This document shows, in pieces, positions 1 to 7,006 of a stretch of 8,389 bases of DNA (its first letter is position 1; every line of letters starts with the position of its first letter). Source of the DNA: an uncultured Atopobium sp. (GTDB taxonomy: Bacteria > Actinomycetota > Coriobacteriia > Coriobacteriales > Atopobiaceae). The DNA is taken from the NCBI GenBank assembly GCA_946999785.1, contig CAMQEO010000052.1, positions 1-8,389 of the forward strand. Reading direction: 5' to 3'. The position numbers and the translations under genes were made by a program. The notes under the pieces were generated by a model that saw only the letters and a list, made by a program, of their open reading frames with translations, made no database searches and was not told the DNA's origin.

Positions 1-1494
1 ATACTTTTTCAGCGAAAAATTATGCTTGCAGAACAAAACTGTTATACAAGCGTGTGCAATGAACTGTTGCAAGCGCTTGTAAACGGCGATATAACAGCCG
101 TGGTGTGTGCTTCATGGCAACAAGCGCAAGACCTTCGTACGCAGCTTTATACGCTTCACATACAAGCGCCGCAGGATTTTTCGCTTGTATGTCTGCAAAG
201 CGATGCAGAATACGCGCCACACCATGCGGACGAACAGATGCAAACAGACAAGAGCACTTTAAGCACAAATGATTGCGTCTCTGTTGTGTATTCCTATTTA
301 AACACGCCTATAAGTGCATACAACATAAGCTTTAAAGATTTTGGGATATATATAGCGCAACAGGTAGAGATAGCAAATCAATCGGCGGCTGATACCGCCG
401 AACGTGCACGCATAGCCAAGGCTCCCACAAATGCCACGTTCAATTTTATCCCCACACATAACACACTTACAACCAGAGCAAGCATTGCTTCACCTCAAAA
501 TAATAAACACGAACGCATTGTAATTGTTGGAAGCATTAATATTGACACTCAGCTTTTGGTGGATCATATTCCCGGAGCAGGATCTACGGTAACCACAACC
601 ACATCTCATATTTCGGTAGGCGGAAAAGGTCTTAATTATGCTATTGGTGTTGCCAAACTTGCACATAAAGCCGTACTTATTGGCAACATTGGAGACGACA
701 ACGAATCGAGCTTGATTTATAAAGAGTTAAGCCGATGGAATATAGACACCAAAGGCGTGATGCGCACAAAAGACGAGCAAACGGGCAAGGCATACATCTG
801 TGTAGATAAACAGGGTGCGTCAACCATCACCATTCTTACAGGCGCCAATAGCAAACTTTGTGCTCAAGATATTATCGAGAGAAAACATCTTTTTAGAAAC
901 GCGTCTTTGTGTCTTATCCCATCCGAAGTTCCACTTGATGCAGCCGAACAGGCTTGCAAAGAGGCAAAACGACAGGGTGCGCAGGTTATTTTTAAGCCAG
1001 TGGCGCTTACTGAGTTTCCAAAACACATGGCAGCCTATATTGATTACATTATTCCCAACGAACACGAGCTTGCTACGCTGTGTCGCACGCTCAAAAATTG
1101 CGTGCAGGCACGTACTCCTCACCGTGATGACCGCACAGCGAAAAAGACGCAAAATGCATTGATTGACCAAGCACATATGTTACTTAACCTGGGAATTCCT
1201 CATGTCATAGTTACACGCGGCGAAAAAGGCTGCGATTATTTCTCGGCGTCCTCACATATTCATACGCCATCTCATGCATTCAAAACGATCGACACAACTG
1301 GTGCAAGCGATGCATTTATCTGCGCGTTCGCAACAAGCTTACTGAGCAATGATACTGTTGAGCGCGCTTTAGACGACGCGTGTTATGCCGCAGGCTACAG
1401 CACCACACGACCAGGCGTTGTTCAGGCGTTGATTGACGCGCAAACACTTGAACTGTATCGCGAGCGTCATATTGATACAAAGCAGAACGCTTAG
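1..1494 (+). CDS. LacI-type sensor domain fused to ribokinase-like PfkB sugar kinase (5' partial)
   Basis: The frame is open to base 1, so the gene begins outside the window; the ATG at 22 lies inside a domain and is not the start. Numbering from that ATG, residues 1-157 resemble the C-terminal half of a LacI/GalR effector-binding domain: TAVVCAS (25-31), the APQDFSLV stretch (49-56) and the closing FIPTHNTLTTRASIASP (142-158), which mirrors the IPT..L..R.S..P end of that family. Any DNA-binding head would lie upstream. From residue 165 a full PfkB kinase follows: VGSINID (169-175), GGKGLNYA (200-207), GDD (224-226), IIPNEHEL (343-350) and DTTGASDAF (424-432), with D430 as the expected catalytic base that activates the sugar hydroxyl for phosphorylation by ATP. 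GAGD, the usual anion hole, reads GASD here. Inferred role: a cytoplasmic protein that senses and phosphorylates a pentose or nucleoside-derived sugar; the substrate is unknown. The kinase assignment is firm, the LacI part likely. Confidence 0.85.
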   Translation: MLFQRKIMLAEQNCYTSVCNELLQALVNGDITAVVCASWQQAQDLRTQLYTLHIQAPQDFSLVCLQSDAEYAPHHADEQMQTDKSTLSTNDCVSVVYSYLNTPISAYNISFKDFGIYIAQQVEIANQSAADTAERARIAKAPTNATFNFIPTHNTLTTRASIASPQNNKHERIVIVGSINIDTQLLVDHIPGAGSTVTTTTSHISVGGKGLNYAIGVAKLAHKAVLIGNIGDDNESSLIYKELSRWNIDTKGVMRTKDEQTGKAYICVDKQGASTITILTGANSKLCAQDIIERKHLFRNASLCLIPSEVPLDAAEQACKEAKRQGAQVIFKPVALTEFPKHMAAYIDYIIPNEHELATLCRTLKNCVQARTPHRDDRTAKKTQNALIDQAHMLLNLGIPHVIVTRGEKGCDYFSASSHIHTPSHAFKTIDTTGASDAFICAFATSLLSNDTVERALDDACYAAGYSTTRPGVVQALIDAQTLELYRERHIDTKQNA

Positions 1495-1553
1495 GAAGTA
1501 AAAGATTTTATAAAAGGGAAAATATAAAGGGGAAAAATAAAAAAGAAAATAAA

Positions 1554-1629
1554 TGGTGGGCGATGAGGGATTTGAACCCCCGACCTTGTGCGTGTAAAGC
1601 ACCTGCGCTAGCCACTGCGCCAATCGCCC
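1554..1629 (-). tRNA. tRNA-Val (anticodon UAC)
   Basis: On the minus strand a 76-base cloverleaf can be drawn. The acceptor stem GGGCGAT/ATCGCCC pairs perfectly, the D stem is GCGC/GCGC, the anticodon loop is TTTACAC (anticodon TAC at 1596-1594), the T loop is TTCAAAT, and an encoded CCA occupies 1556-1554. The top pair of the anticodon stem is a G27-A43 mismatch and the T stem has one G-U pair. The gene faces the LacI-kinase gene and is divergent from murE. No hairpin terminator is visible beyond the 3' end; there is only a T-rich minus strand (purine-rich plus strand, about 1512-1553). Confidence 0.95.
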
Positions 1630-1635
1630 GAAAGA

Positions 1636-1644
1636 AGTGTAGCA
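1636..1644 (-). promoter_or_regulatory. Extended -10 promoter of tRNA-Val
   Basis: The minus strand reads TGC-TACACT, an extended -10 element, directly upstream of the tRNA. A weak -35 (CTGCGA) lies 18 bases further up. After the -10 come six pyrimidines, and the first purine is G1629, the first base of the mature tRNA, so initiation may occur at tRNA position 1. Confidence 0.5.
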
Positions 1645-1669
1645 CAAAATGGAATTATTTCGCAGTGAT

Positions 1670-1682
1670 ATTCTTCAAGAAT
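1670..1682. repeat. 6-1-6 palindrome between divergent tRNA-Val and murE
   Basis: ATTCTT-C-AAGAAT is a perfect inverted repeat in the 86-base divergent spacer. It lies just upstream of, or overlapping, the place where a murE -35 box would sit and upstream of the tRNA-Val promoter. It could be an operator for a dimeric regulator, but a 12-base match in AT-rich DNA may be chance, and it has no U tract that would make it a terminator. Confidence 0.3.
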
Positions 1683-1702
1683 CCTAAATTTCTAAAACGC
1701 AC

Positions 1703-1708
1703 TATACT
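1703..1708 (+). promoter_or_regulatory. Candidate -10 box of murE (leaderless transcript?)
   Basis: TATACT differs from the consensus TATAAT at one position and sits only seven bases before the murE ATG at 1716. Initiation at the normal distance would start the RNA at or within a base or so of the ATG. No good -35 is seen 16-18 bases upstream. No Shine-Dalgarno sequence precedes the ATG, which fits a leaderless message. Confidence 0.4.
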
Positions 1709-1715
1709 AAAACGT

Positions 1716-3458
1716 ATGGAAACAACACTTTATGACATACTTAAACAACTCCAAGCTCAAGGGCTACTTCTTGAGGTTTATAACCTCAAGAACACTGAAG
1801 GTGACCCGCGCTGGGATGATTTTTTGCCAAACGTTCAGTTTATAGACTCTACCTGCGGTAATAACAAAATTATGGCAACTGCAGACAGTTTAATAAACGG
1901 TTTGGATTCAAACTCGCTCTACTCACAAAAGCACCATATTTTTGTGTGCAAAGGCGCGGCGTTTAAGCCCGACTATCTCCAAGACGCACTCAAAAAAGGT
2001 GCAGCGGCATATATGTGCGACAATACTCACGCGCAGACGTTGCGAGCATACTGCCCAGATGCCACACAAATTGTTGTTAACGACATTAGACTTGCGATGG
2101 CACAAGCAGCACCTCTAGCATGGGGACATCCCGATGCGCGTCTTATTACGGTAGGAATAACCGGAACCAAAGGTAAAACAACCACCGCATGCATGATTAA
2201 AAGCATTCTTGATGCACGCGCACAACGCAAACATATATGCACTTCACAAGGCAAATCTCCTATTGGTCTTATGGGCTCTATAACCACATATGACGGTATC
2301 CTCAACGAAGAAAGTACCAATACCACACCCGAAGCTCCCGATTTTTGGCGTCATCTACACAATGCGGCAGAATCGGGAATCACACATATGGTTATGGAGA
2401 TTTCAAGTCAGGCGCTTAAACACCATCGTGTTGATGGCCTTCATTTAGATGTTGCACTGTTTTTGAACATCTCGCCCGACCACATATCCAAAGTTGAACA
2501 CCCTACCTTTGAAGATTATTTCTTAAGCAAGCTTATGATATTTTCTATGGCGAATGCTGCAGTTATGAATCTTGACGCCGATCATTTTGAAGCAATTTAC
2601 GCGCACGCTCAGGCATGTAATCCCTTGCTCATCTGTGGACGCGTACATGCGCGGCGACGTCTTGAGGCGTATGAGCCACAATTTCTGTCAGACAAACAAG
2701 CAGCAAGCGCATTAAAGGGTGCGCTTAACCGCACGTTACCTGCAGATATAGCGGCGCACGACATACGCCCTTATGGAGGTGGCTTGCAATTTAGCTGTAA
2801 CAAAGCACATAACGCAGACGCTCAACAGCATGAATTTTTTGTACCATTGCATGGAGCATTTAACGTGGATAACGCGCTATGCGCTATTGCGTGTGCCAAT
2901 CTTTTACATATCAACACGCCTGATATCCAACAAGGTTTAGCCAACACACGCGTTGCAGGACGAATGGAATTTATTCCAACTCACGCGCAAAATATTCAAG
3001 GCATTGTAGACTTTGCGCACAACAAATTATCATTCCAATGCTTTTTTAGCGATGTAGCTCATGAATTTGCGCACCATAAGATTATTGCTATTTTTGGAGC
3101 GCCCGGAGGAAAGGCCTTTGACAGAAGACGAGATCTGGTAGAAGAAGCAGCAAAATGGGCAGACACCATCATATTAACCGAAGATGATCCTGGGCATGAG
3201 CGCGTGCAAGATATCTGCAACGAAATGGCAACGCATATGCCAAAAGGCCAGAAATACTATATTGAATGCAGTCGAGCAGCAGCTATAGAAAAAGCGGTTG
3301 AGCTTGCAAATTGCTCGCACACCCAAACACTTGTTTGTATGCTTGCCAAGGGCGACGAAACCACCCAACACGAGCAAGACCGTTATGTAAGCTGTTTGCC
3401 TGATAAAGACATATTTATTCATGCTATTAACGCCCTAAAGGAGTCTCATGACAAATAG
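1716..3458 (+). CDS. murE: MurE: UDP-MurNAc-L-Ala-D-Glu ligase, probably L-lysine-adding
   Basis: A cytoplasmic Mur ligase of 580 residues that adds the third amino acid to the peptidoglycan precursor using ATP. Visible motifs, in order: P-loop GITGTKGKTTT (148-158), TTPEAPDFW (203-211), MEISSQAL (227-234), NISPDH (251-256), the lysine expected to be carbamylated in YFLSK (K272), HGAFNVDNAL (379-388), VAGRMEF (413-419), DFAHNKLSF (432-440) and TEDDPGHE (488-495). The last replaces the DNPR box that binds meso-diaminopimelate in Gram-negative MurE, and DFAHN resembles the DYAHN of streptococcal lysine-adding enzymes (from memory), so L-lysine is the likely substrate. The start at 1716 is chosen because the frame upstream runs antisense through tRNA-Val; there is no Shine-Dalgarno. 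The gene overlaps the following phosphatase gene by 11 bases. Mur ligase identity is very sure, amino-acid specificity moderately so. Confidence 0.92.
   Translation: METTLYDILKQLQAQGLLLEVYNLKNTEGDPRWDDFLPNVQFIDSTCGNNKIMATADSLINGLDSNSLYSQKHHIFVCKGAAFKPDYLQDALKKGAAAYMCDNTHAQTLRAYCPDATQIVVNDIRLAMAQAAPLAWGHPDARLITVGITGTKGKTTTACMIKSILDARAQRKHICTSQGKSPIGLMGSITTYDGILNEESTNTTPEAPDFWRHLHNAAESGITHMVMEISSQALKHHRVDGLHLDVALFLNISPDHISKVEHPTFEDYFLSKLMIFSMANAAVMNLDADHFEAIYAHAQACNPLLICGRVHARRRLEAYEPQFLSDKQAASALKGALNRTLPADIAAHDIRPYGGGLQFSCNKAHNADAQQHEFFVPLHGAFNVDNALCAIACANLLHINTPDIQQGLANTRVAGRMEFIPTHAQNIQGIVDFAHNKLSFQCFFSDVAHEFAHHKIIAIFGAPGGKAFDRRRDLVEEAAKWADTIILTEDDPGHERVQDICNEMATHMPKGQKYYIECSRAAAIEKAVELANCSHTQTLVCMLAKGDETTQHEQDRYVSCLPDKDIFIHAINALKESHDK
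3438..3443 (+). promoter_or_regulatory. Ribosome binding site of the HAD phosphatase gene
   Basis: AAGGAG lies four bases before the ATG at 3448, inside the last codons of murE. It fixes the start of the downstream gene and supports translational coupling across the 11-base overlap. Confidence 0.8.
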
Positions 3459-4428
3459 TCACGCACAGAACGCGCTCTGTCAAAGCACCCCACTGAGCCG
3501 CCTTTCATCGCTCGATACCCTAAGCGATGAACTTAAAGCACGCCTGAGCCGTATTAAATACGTGCTCTCCGATACTGACAACACCATGATTAGTCATAGT
3601 TGTGCTTTATGCTCCGCTGATGGCACGTCCTCATTTGAACTTGCGCGGGCACTTGTTTTAGCACGTAAACACAATATTTCAATAGTTCCATGCACGGGTC
3701 GAAATCGTGCTATGATTCGCGAAGATGCGCGCCTTTTAGGTCTTTCACAATGGATCGGCGAAATGGGTGGCATTATCTGCATAAAAGACGGAGCAGAATC
3801 TGTATGGGAATATGTGTGTGCTGATATGGAATATGATGCAAACTCACATAAGACCCCACATGACATGATTATGCAAACGGGTGTTGTTGATGCGCTTCTT
3901 AAACGTTGGAACACATCGCTTGAGCTGTATAACGATAACGGGCTTGGTTATCAATATCGCGAAGTAACCGTTGCACTGCGTGGCAAGCTTGATGAGGCCG
4001 AGGCTCAAGACATGCTTAACCAGTGTGGTTTGGCGCTCGACTTAGTGAACAATGGTGTTGTTACTCATATTAACGGACCAACTATTCTTGCGCGCAACTC
4101 ACAAGGCGTGGCTACAAATATCAGCAACTATCACATTGTTCCTAAAAATCTTAACAAGGGTTATGCCGTTGCTAAATTTATGCACATGATGAATCTTTCA
4201 CGCGAACAAGTGCTTGCCTGTGGCGATTCATCTGCCGACTGTTCGATGGCACAAAGCGCAGGTATGTTTGTGCTTATGCAAAACGGTGCAAAAAATCAAT
4301 CGTGTATGCAGGAACTCGCAGGCGCAGATAATGCATTTGTAACCGAGCGCCCTTCCACCGATGGTTTTTGCGATCTTATTCATCTGTTGTGTGCTTGTCA
4401 GGACGAATATAAATCAACAGAAGCCTAA
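3448..4428 (+). CDS. HAD-superfamily hydrolase (Cof/IIB-type phosphatase)
   Basis: A 326-residue cytoplasmic HAD phosphatase. All four catalytic motifs are present: DTDNT (42-46; D42 nucleophile, D44 acid/base), the threonine in PCTGR (T83), the lysine in NLNKG (K237), and GDSSAD (259-264), which binds magnesium. The roughly 150-residue insert between motifs II and III is the size of a C2-type cap, as in Cof-like, sucrose-phosphate and mannosyl-3-phosphoglycerate phosphatases, so a small sugar phosphate or similar metabolite is the likely substrate. The N-terminal 35 residues before motif I are an extension with no recognised domain. The start is fixed by AAGGAG four bases upstream. It overlaps murE by 11 bases in another frame, so it is co-transcribed and probably translationally coupled. 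That context hints at cell-wall precursor metabolism, but nothing in the protein proves it. Confidence 0.88.
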   Translation: MTNSHAQNALCQSTPLSRLSSLDTLSDELKARLSRIKYVLSDTDNTMISHSCALCSADGTSSFELARALVLARKHNISIVPCTGRNRAMIREDARLLGLSQWIGEMGGIICIKDGAESVWEYVCADMEYDANSHKTPHDMIMQTGVVDALLKRWNTSLELYNDNGLGYQYREVTVALRGKLDEAEAQDMLNQCGLALDLVNNGVVTHINGPTILARNSQGVATNISNYHIVPKNLNKGYAVAKFMHMMNLSREQVLACGDSSADCSMAQSAGMFVLMQNGAKNQSCMQELAGADNAFVTERPSTDGFCDLIHLLCACQDEYKSTEA

Positions 4429-4500
4429 ACTCTGCATGTAAACTGCAACTCGTGGTAAAGTTAAAGCGTACTAAACGCGCGCACAGACAACACGTTTGCA

Positions 4501-4526
4501 CTTTTATGTTCAAACAAATGCTCTTG
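4501..4526 (+). repeat. Imperfect direct repeat, copy 1
   Basis: CTTTTAT followed by a 16-base core (4511-4526) that recurs exactly at 4551-4566. This copy has two more bases between the two parts than copy 2. The start-to-start distance of the cores is 40 bases, which suggests a local duplication. Confidence 0.75.
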
Positions 4527-4552
4527 CGTTGCGTGCGCCAAACTTTTATACA
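4524..4552 (+). promoter_or_regulatory. Candidate promoter of the DUF6541-type membrane protein gene
   Basis: TTGCGT (4524-4529), a 17-base gap and TATACA (4547-4552) give plausible spacing but modest matches (3/6 and 4/6). Initiation near 4559 would leave a leader of about 53 bases before the ATG at 4612 and would exclude the ATG at 4558 as a start. Confidence 0.25.
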
Positions 4553-4566
4553 AACAAATGCTCTTG
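4543..4566 (+). repeat. Imperfect direct repeat, copy 2
   Basis: Second copy of the CTTTTAT plus 16-base core (4551-4566) seen at 4501-4526. It contains the ATG at 4558 that gives the longest version of the next reading frame; the same ATG triplet in copy 1 (4518) is in another frame. Confidence 0.75.
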
Positions 4567-4611
4567 TACCGCATTTTTATACATGTACACGACGTGATTA
4601 TAGGTTTTGCT

Positions 4612-6789
4612 ATGTGGTTTAGTTTTTTGGTAAGCACTCTTATCGGAAGCGCGCTTCTTTATATCCCAGGGTTTGTGTTGCTCAAAGCTGCGCGCATGGA
4701 TACTGCGCGCGCGCTTGCAAGCGCACCTTTACTAAGCTGTGCGCTGCTATTCGTAACAGCAGAAGTTTTTGCGCTTACGCATATTCCGCTGAGTGCTGTT
4801 GGTTTATGTTTTTGTAGCTTTATGTGGGTTCTGGTCATTATAACCTGTGTTTATGCATATAAGCGCATAATTAAAAAATCAAACGGTACCAATAATCAAG
4901 CGCCTGTTAAATCACGCATGTTGAGCCAACGGCTTAATCTTTCGCCGCTCACACCTCTTACGTGCATAACATATTTGCTTATGGGCTTATTAGGCGGCGT
5001 TATATTTTTTATCCTTCCAATCTCATCTCCCGAAAACATTGCGCAAGGTTGGGATACGGTCAGCCATCTTAACTTTACACAAACCATGATAGGAGAAGGC
5101 ACATACAATGCGTTTCTACCATCGTTTTATGAACACGCGTTTAATGTAATTAATCCATCGTCCTTTGGAGGAAAATTTTATCCTGTTGGTTGGAACATTT
5201 TATGCGCGCTTATTACGCAACTTGCCCAAACCAATACCGTTATCGCAGCTAATGCACTTAATTTCATCTTTACCTCAGTAGTATATCCTTGGGCAATTAT
5301 GACTTTTATAGCACAGGTTTATCCACGCTATCCACGCACCATATATGTAGGAGCTTTTTTACCTGCGCTTTCATGTGTGTTTCCTTGGATCCTTTTGGTA
5401 TATGGACCACTTTTTCCTTTTGTAGCCGCGCTGTGTATTACACCTGCTATCTTTTGGATATTCATGACGCTTACACGCTCAAAAACAACGGCGCATGAGC
5501 GCGCGTATCTTATTCCGGTGTTTATATGCGGTGCTATTACCCTTATCATGCTACATCCTTCGTCCTTTTTTGTATGCGTGCTTATCCCTACACCGTGGTG
5601 TATTGCGCGCATTAAAAACACAAGCAGAAATCTTCATATAGGAGCGCAACGTATTAGTGCGCTTTTACTGTCAATTATATTTTTTTGCGCCGTTATTGCA
5701 GGATGGATGGGACTGTATTACCTCATTGTAGGAAAAGTTGCGCTCAACTATTGGTGGAGCTCGTATAGCAGCATTCCAAATGCTCTTATACAAACCGTAT
5801 TATTTGAGTTCGTAGGTAAAGCGGCAATGGGAAATTGGTTTGTTGCGCCGCAACCAGTTTTGTTTTTCGTGTTCGCCATAGGAGTATGGCAGTCGTTCAA
5901 ACACAGGCGTGGACGATTTTTAACCGTTAGTTACTTCTATCTTATATGTGTTTGCATAATTGTCATTTGTTCTGATTTACCTATAAAAGGAATTTTAAGC
6001 AGTTTTTGGTATACCGATCCCTATCGGATTGCTGCGCTGATTTCACTGGTAAGCTTGCCTGTTATCGCACATGGGTTAGATGCGTTATGTGTCTTTGCAA
6101 AAAAAGAAATTTCCCCTGTGGTAAGCGCTCTGTGCTCACATATACATATGCGCGATTGCATCCTTATTGAACGAATCCTCCCTACAAGAACACACACCAC
6201 AAGTGAATATGCGCCTTTGTCAGCTCTTGTCATTGTTTTCTTTTTAATAGCAAATACGTTAATACCGTTTCCTCAATTTAGGGAAAAAAACCCTCATGAA
6301 CTGCCCGAAGTTGTGCAAAGCAGCGGCGTTATCAATAATATAAAAGTTGTTGCTGCAGGTTATCACGATACACGATTTTTAGACCCTCAAAAGTACGAGT
6401 TTTTAAAACGTGCTCAAAAAATTACTCAACAAGATATTGTTCTTAACAACCCCTTTGACGGCAGTGTTTTGGCATATGGAATGACTTCAATGCAAACGTT
6501 TTGGCGTTATCCATATATTCTCAATGAATTTGAGAAGCCTGGTTTTGCACGTTTGCGTATTGAACTTGATGAGATTTCTTATAACGACAAAGTACGTAAC
6601 ACCGTTAAAAAACTGGGAGCAAGATACGTATTAAGCCTTGGAAAAAATCGTCGTGAGGGCGCAGCGCTTATGGCTGAATATAGACCTCAAGCATTTAGCG
6701 GCATAGATAGAATTACACCCGATACAAAGGGATTTACCCCTGTCTTACAACAGGGAGATATGGTGCTGTATAAAATTGATACTATGTAA
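4612..6789 (+). CDS. DUF6541-type polytopic membrane protein, GT-C glycosyltransferase-like
   Basis: A 725-residue membrane protein. Roughly a dozen hydrophobic segments can be seen, among them about 4-24, 36-56, 61-82, 117-136, 219-235, 244-288 (long, perhaps two passes), 300-327, 348-372, 411-426, 439-453, 472-488 and 535-551. A soluble C-terminal part (about 555-725) follows. GWDTVSHLNF (146-155) in the first large loop, FWYTDPYRIAAL (465-476) and NNPFDGSVLAY (612-622) match motifs I recall from actinobacterial DUF6541 proteins. The acidic residue in an early extracytoplasmic loop is typical of GT-C enzymes that use lipid-linked sugars, so a role in an envelope polysaccharide is plausible but unproven. 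The start at 4612 is preferred to 4558: it has a weak AGG seven bases upstream and opens directly with the first membrane helix, whereas 4558 lies in a duplicated element without a ribosome site. It is probably transcribed alone. Confidence 0.8.
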   Translation: MWFSFLVSTLIGSALLYIPGFVLLKAARMDTARALASAPLLSCALLFVTAEVFALTHIPLSAVGLCFCSFMWVLVIITCVYAYKRIIKKSNGTNNQAPVKSRMLSQRLNLSPLTPLTCITYLLMGLLGGVIFFILPISSPENIAQGWDTVSHLNFTQTMIGEGTYNAFLPSFYEHAFNVINPSSFGGKFYPVGWNILCALITQLAQTNTVIAANALNFIFTSVVYPWAIMTFIAQVYPRYPRTIYVGAFLPALSCVFPWILLVYGPLFPFVAALCITPAIFWIFMTLTRSKTTAHERAYLIPVFICGAITLIMLHPSSFFVCVLIPTPWCIARIKNTSRNLHIGAQRISALLLSIIFFCAVIAGWMGLYYLIVGKVALNYWWSSYSSIPNALIQTVLFEFVGKAAMGNWFVAPQPVLFFVFAIGVWQSFKHRRGRFLTVSYFYLICVCIIVICSDLPIKGILSSFWYTDPYRIAALISLVSLPVIAHGLDALCVFAKKEISPVVSALCSHIHMRDCILIERILPTRTHTTSEYAPLSALVIVFFLIANTLIPFPQFREKNPHELPEVVQSSGVINNIKVVAAGYHDTRFLDPQKYEFLKRAQKITQQDIVLNNPFDGSVLAYGMTSMQTFWRYPYILNEFEKPGFARLRIELDEISYNDKVRNTVKKLGARYVLSLGKNRREGAALMAEYRPQAFSGIDRITPDTKGFTPVLQQGDMVLYKIDTM

Positions 6790-6897
6790 ATAGGTGCCAC
6801 GCGAAAGCTTCATGTATGCCAAAATTGTTTAGTATTTGTGATGAAACCGCTCAACCATGTTTTTCTTAAAAAATCACTAGCATAAAGCTCTTCGGTT

Positions 6898-6906
6898 TGG
6901 TATACT
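6898..6906 (+). promoter_or_regulatory. Extended -10 promoter of tRNA-Glu
   Basis: TGG-TATACT is an extended -10 element. The first well-placed purine downstream is A6912, leaving a leader of about nine bases before the tRNA at 6921. No convincing -35 is visible (TAGCAT at 6878-6883 at best). Confidence 0.6.
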
Positions 6907-6920
6907 TCTTCATTGCGCTT

Positions 6921-6995
6921 GTCCCCATCGTCTAACGGTTAGGACACCGCCCTTTCAAGGCGGAAATACGAGTTCGATTCTCGTTGGGGGTACCA
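6921..6995 (+). tRNA. tRNA-Glu (anticodon UUC)
   Basis: A 75-base cloverleaf: acceptor GTCCCCA/TGGGGGT with two G-U pairs at the outer end, anticodon stem CCGCC/GGCGG around loop CTTTCAA (anticodon TTC), T stem ACGAG/CTCGT with loop TTCGATT, and an encoded terminal CCA at 6993-6995. It stands alone between the membrane protein gene and the surface-protein gene, with its own promoter and a terminator just downstream. Confidence 0.96.
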
Positions 6996-7006
6996 TAGAA
7001 TTTGCT

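Noticed and set aside
382..401. Perfect 7-base hairpin TCGGCGG/CCGCCGA with a 6-base loop
   Set aside because: It lies inside the regulator-kinase coding frame and is not followed by a T run, so it is not a terminator; no regulatory role can be supported.
820..1176. Minus-strand open frame across the kinase region (and similar opposite-strand frames elsewhere, such as 3594-3914 and 7905-8144)
   Set aside because: They lie opposite clear coding sequence, have no ribosome sites or family motifs, and are shadows of the real genes.
1512..1553. Purine-rich tract between the kinase gene and tRNA-Val as a possible terminator
   Set aside because: It gives T runs on the minus strand but no stem can be drawn, so an intrinsic terminator is not supported.
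1563..1715. Upstream extension of the murE reading frame beginning MRDLNPRP
   Set aside because: The first 51 codons run antisense through tRNA-Val; MRDLNPRP-like peptides are a familiar product of reading a tRNA backwards. The Mur ligase begins at 1716.
4518..4622. 34-codon frame starting at the ATG in the first direct-repeat copy
   Set aside because: No ribosome site, no recognisable content, and it overlaps the start of the membrane protein gene; likely chance.
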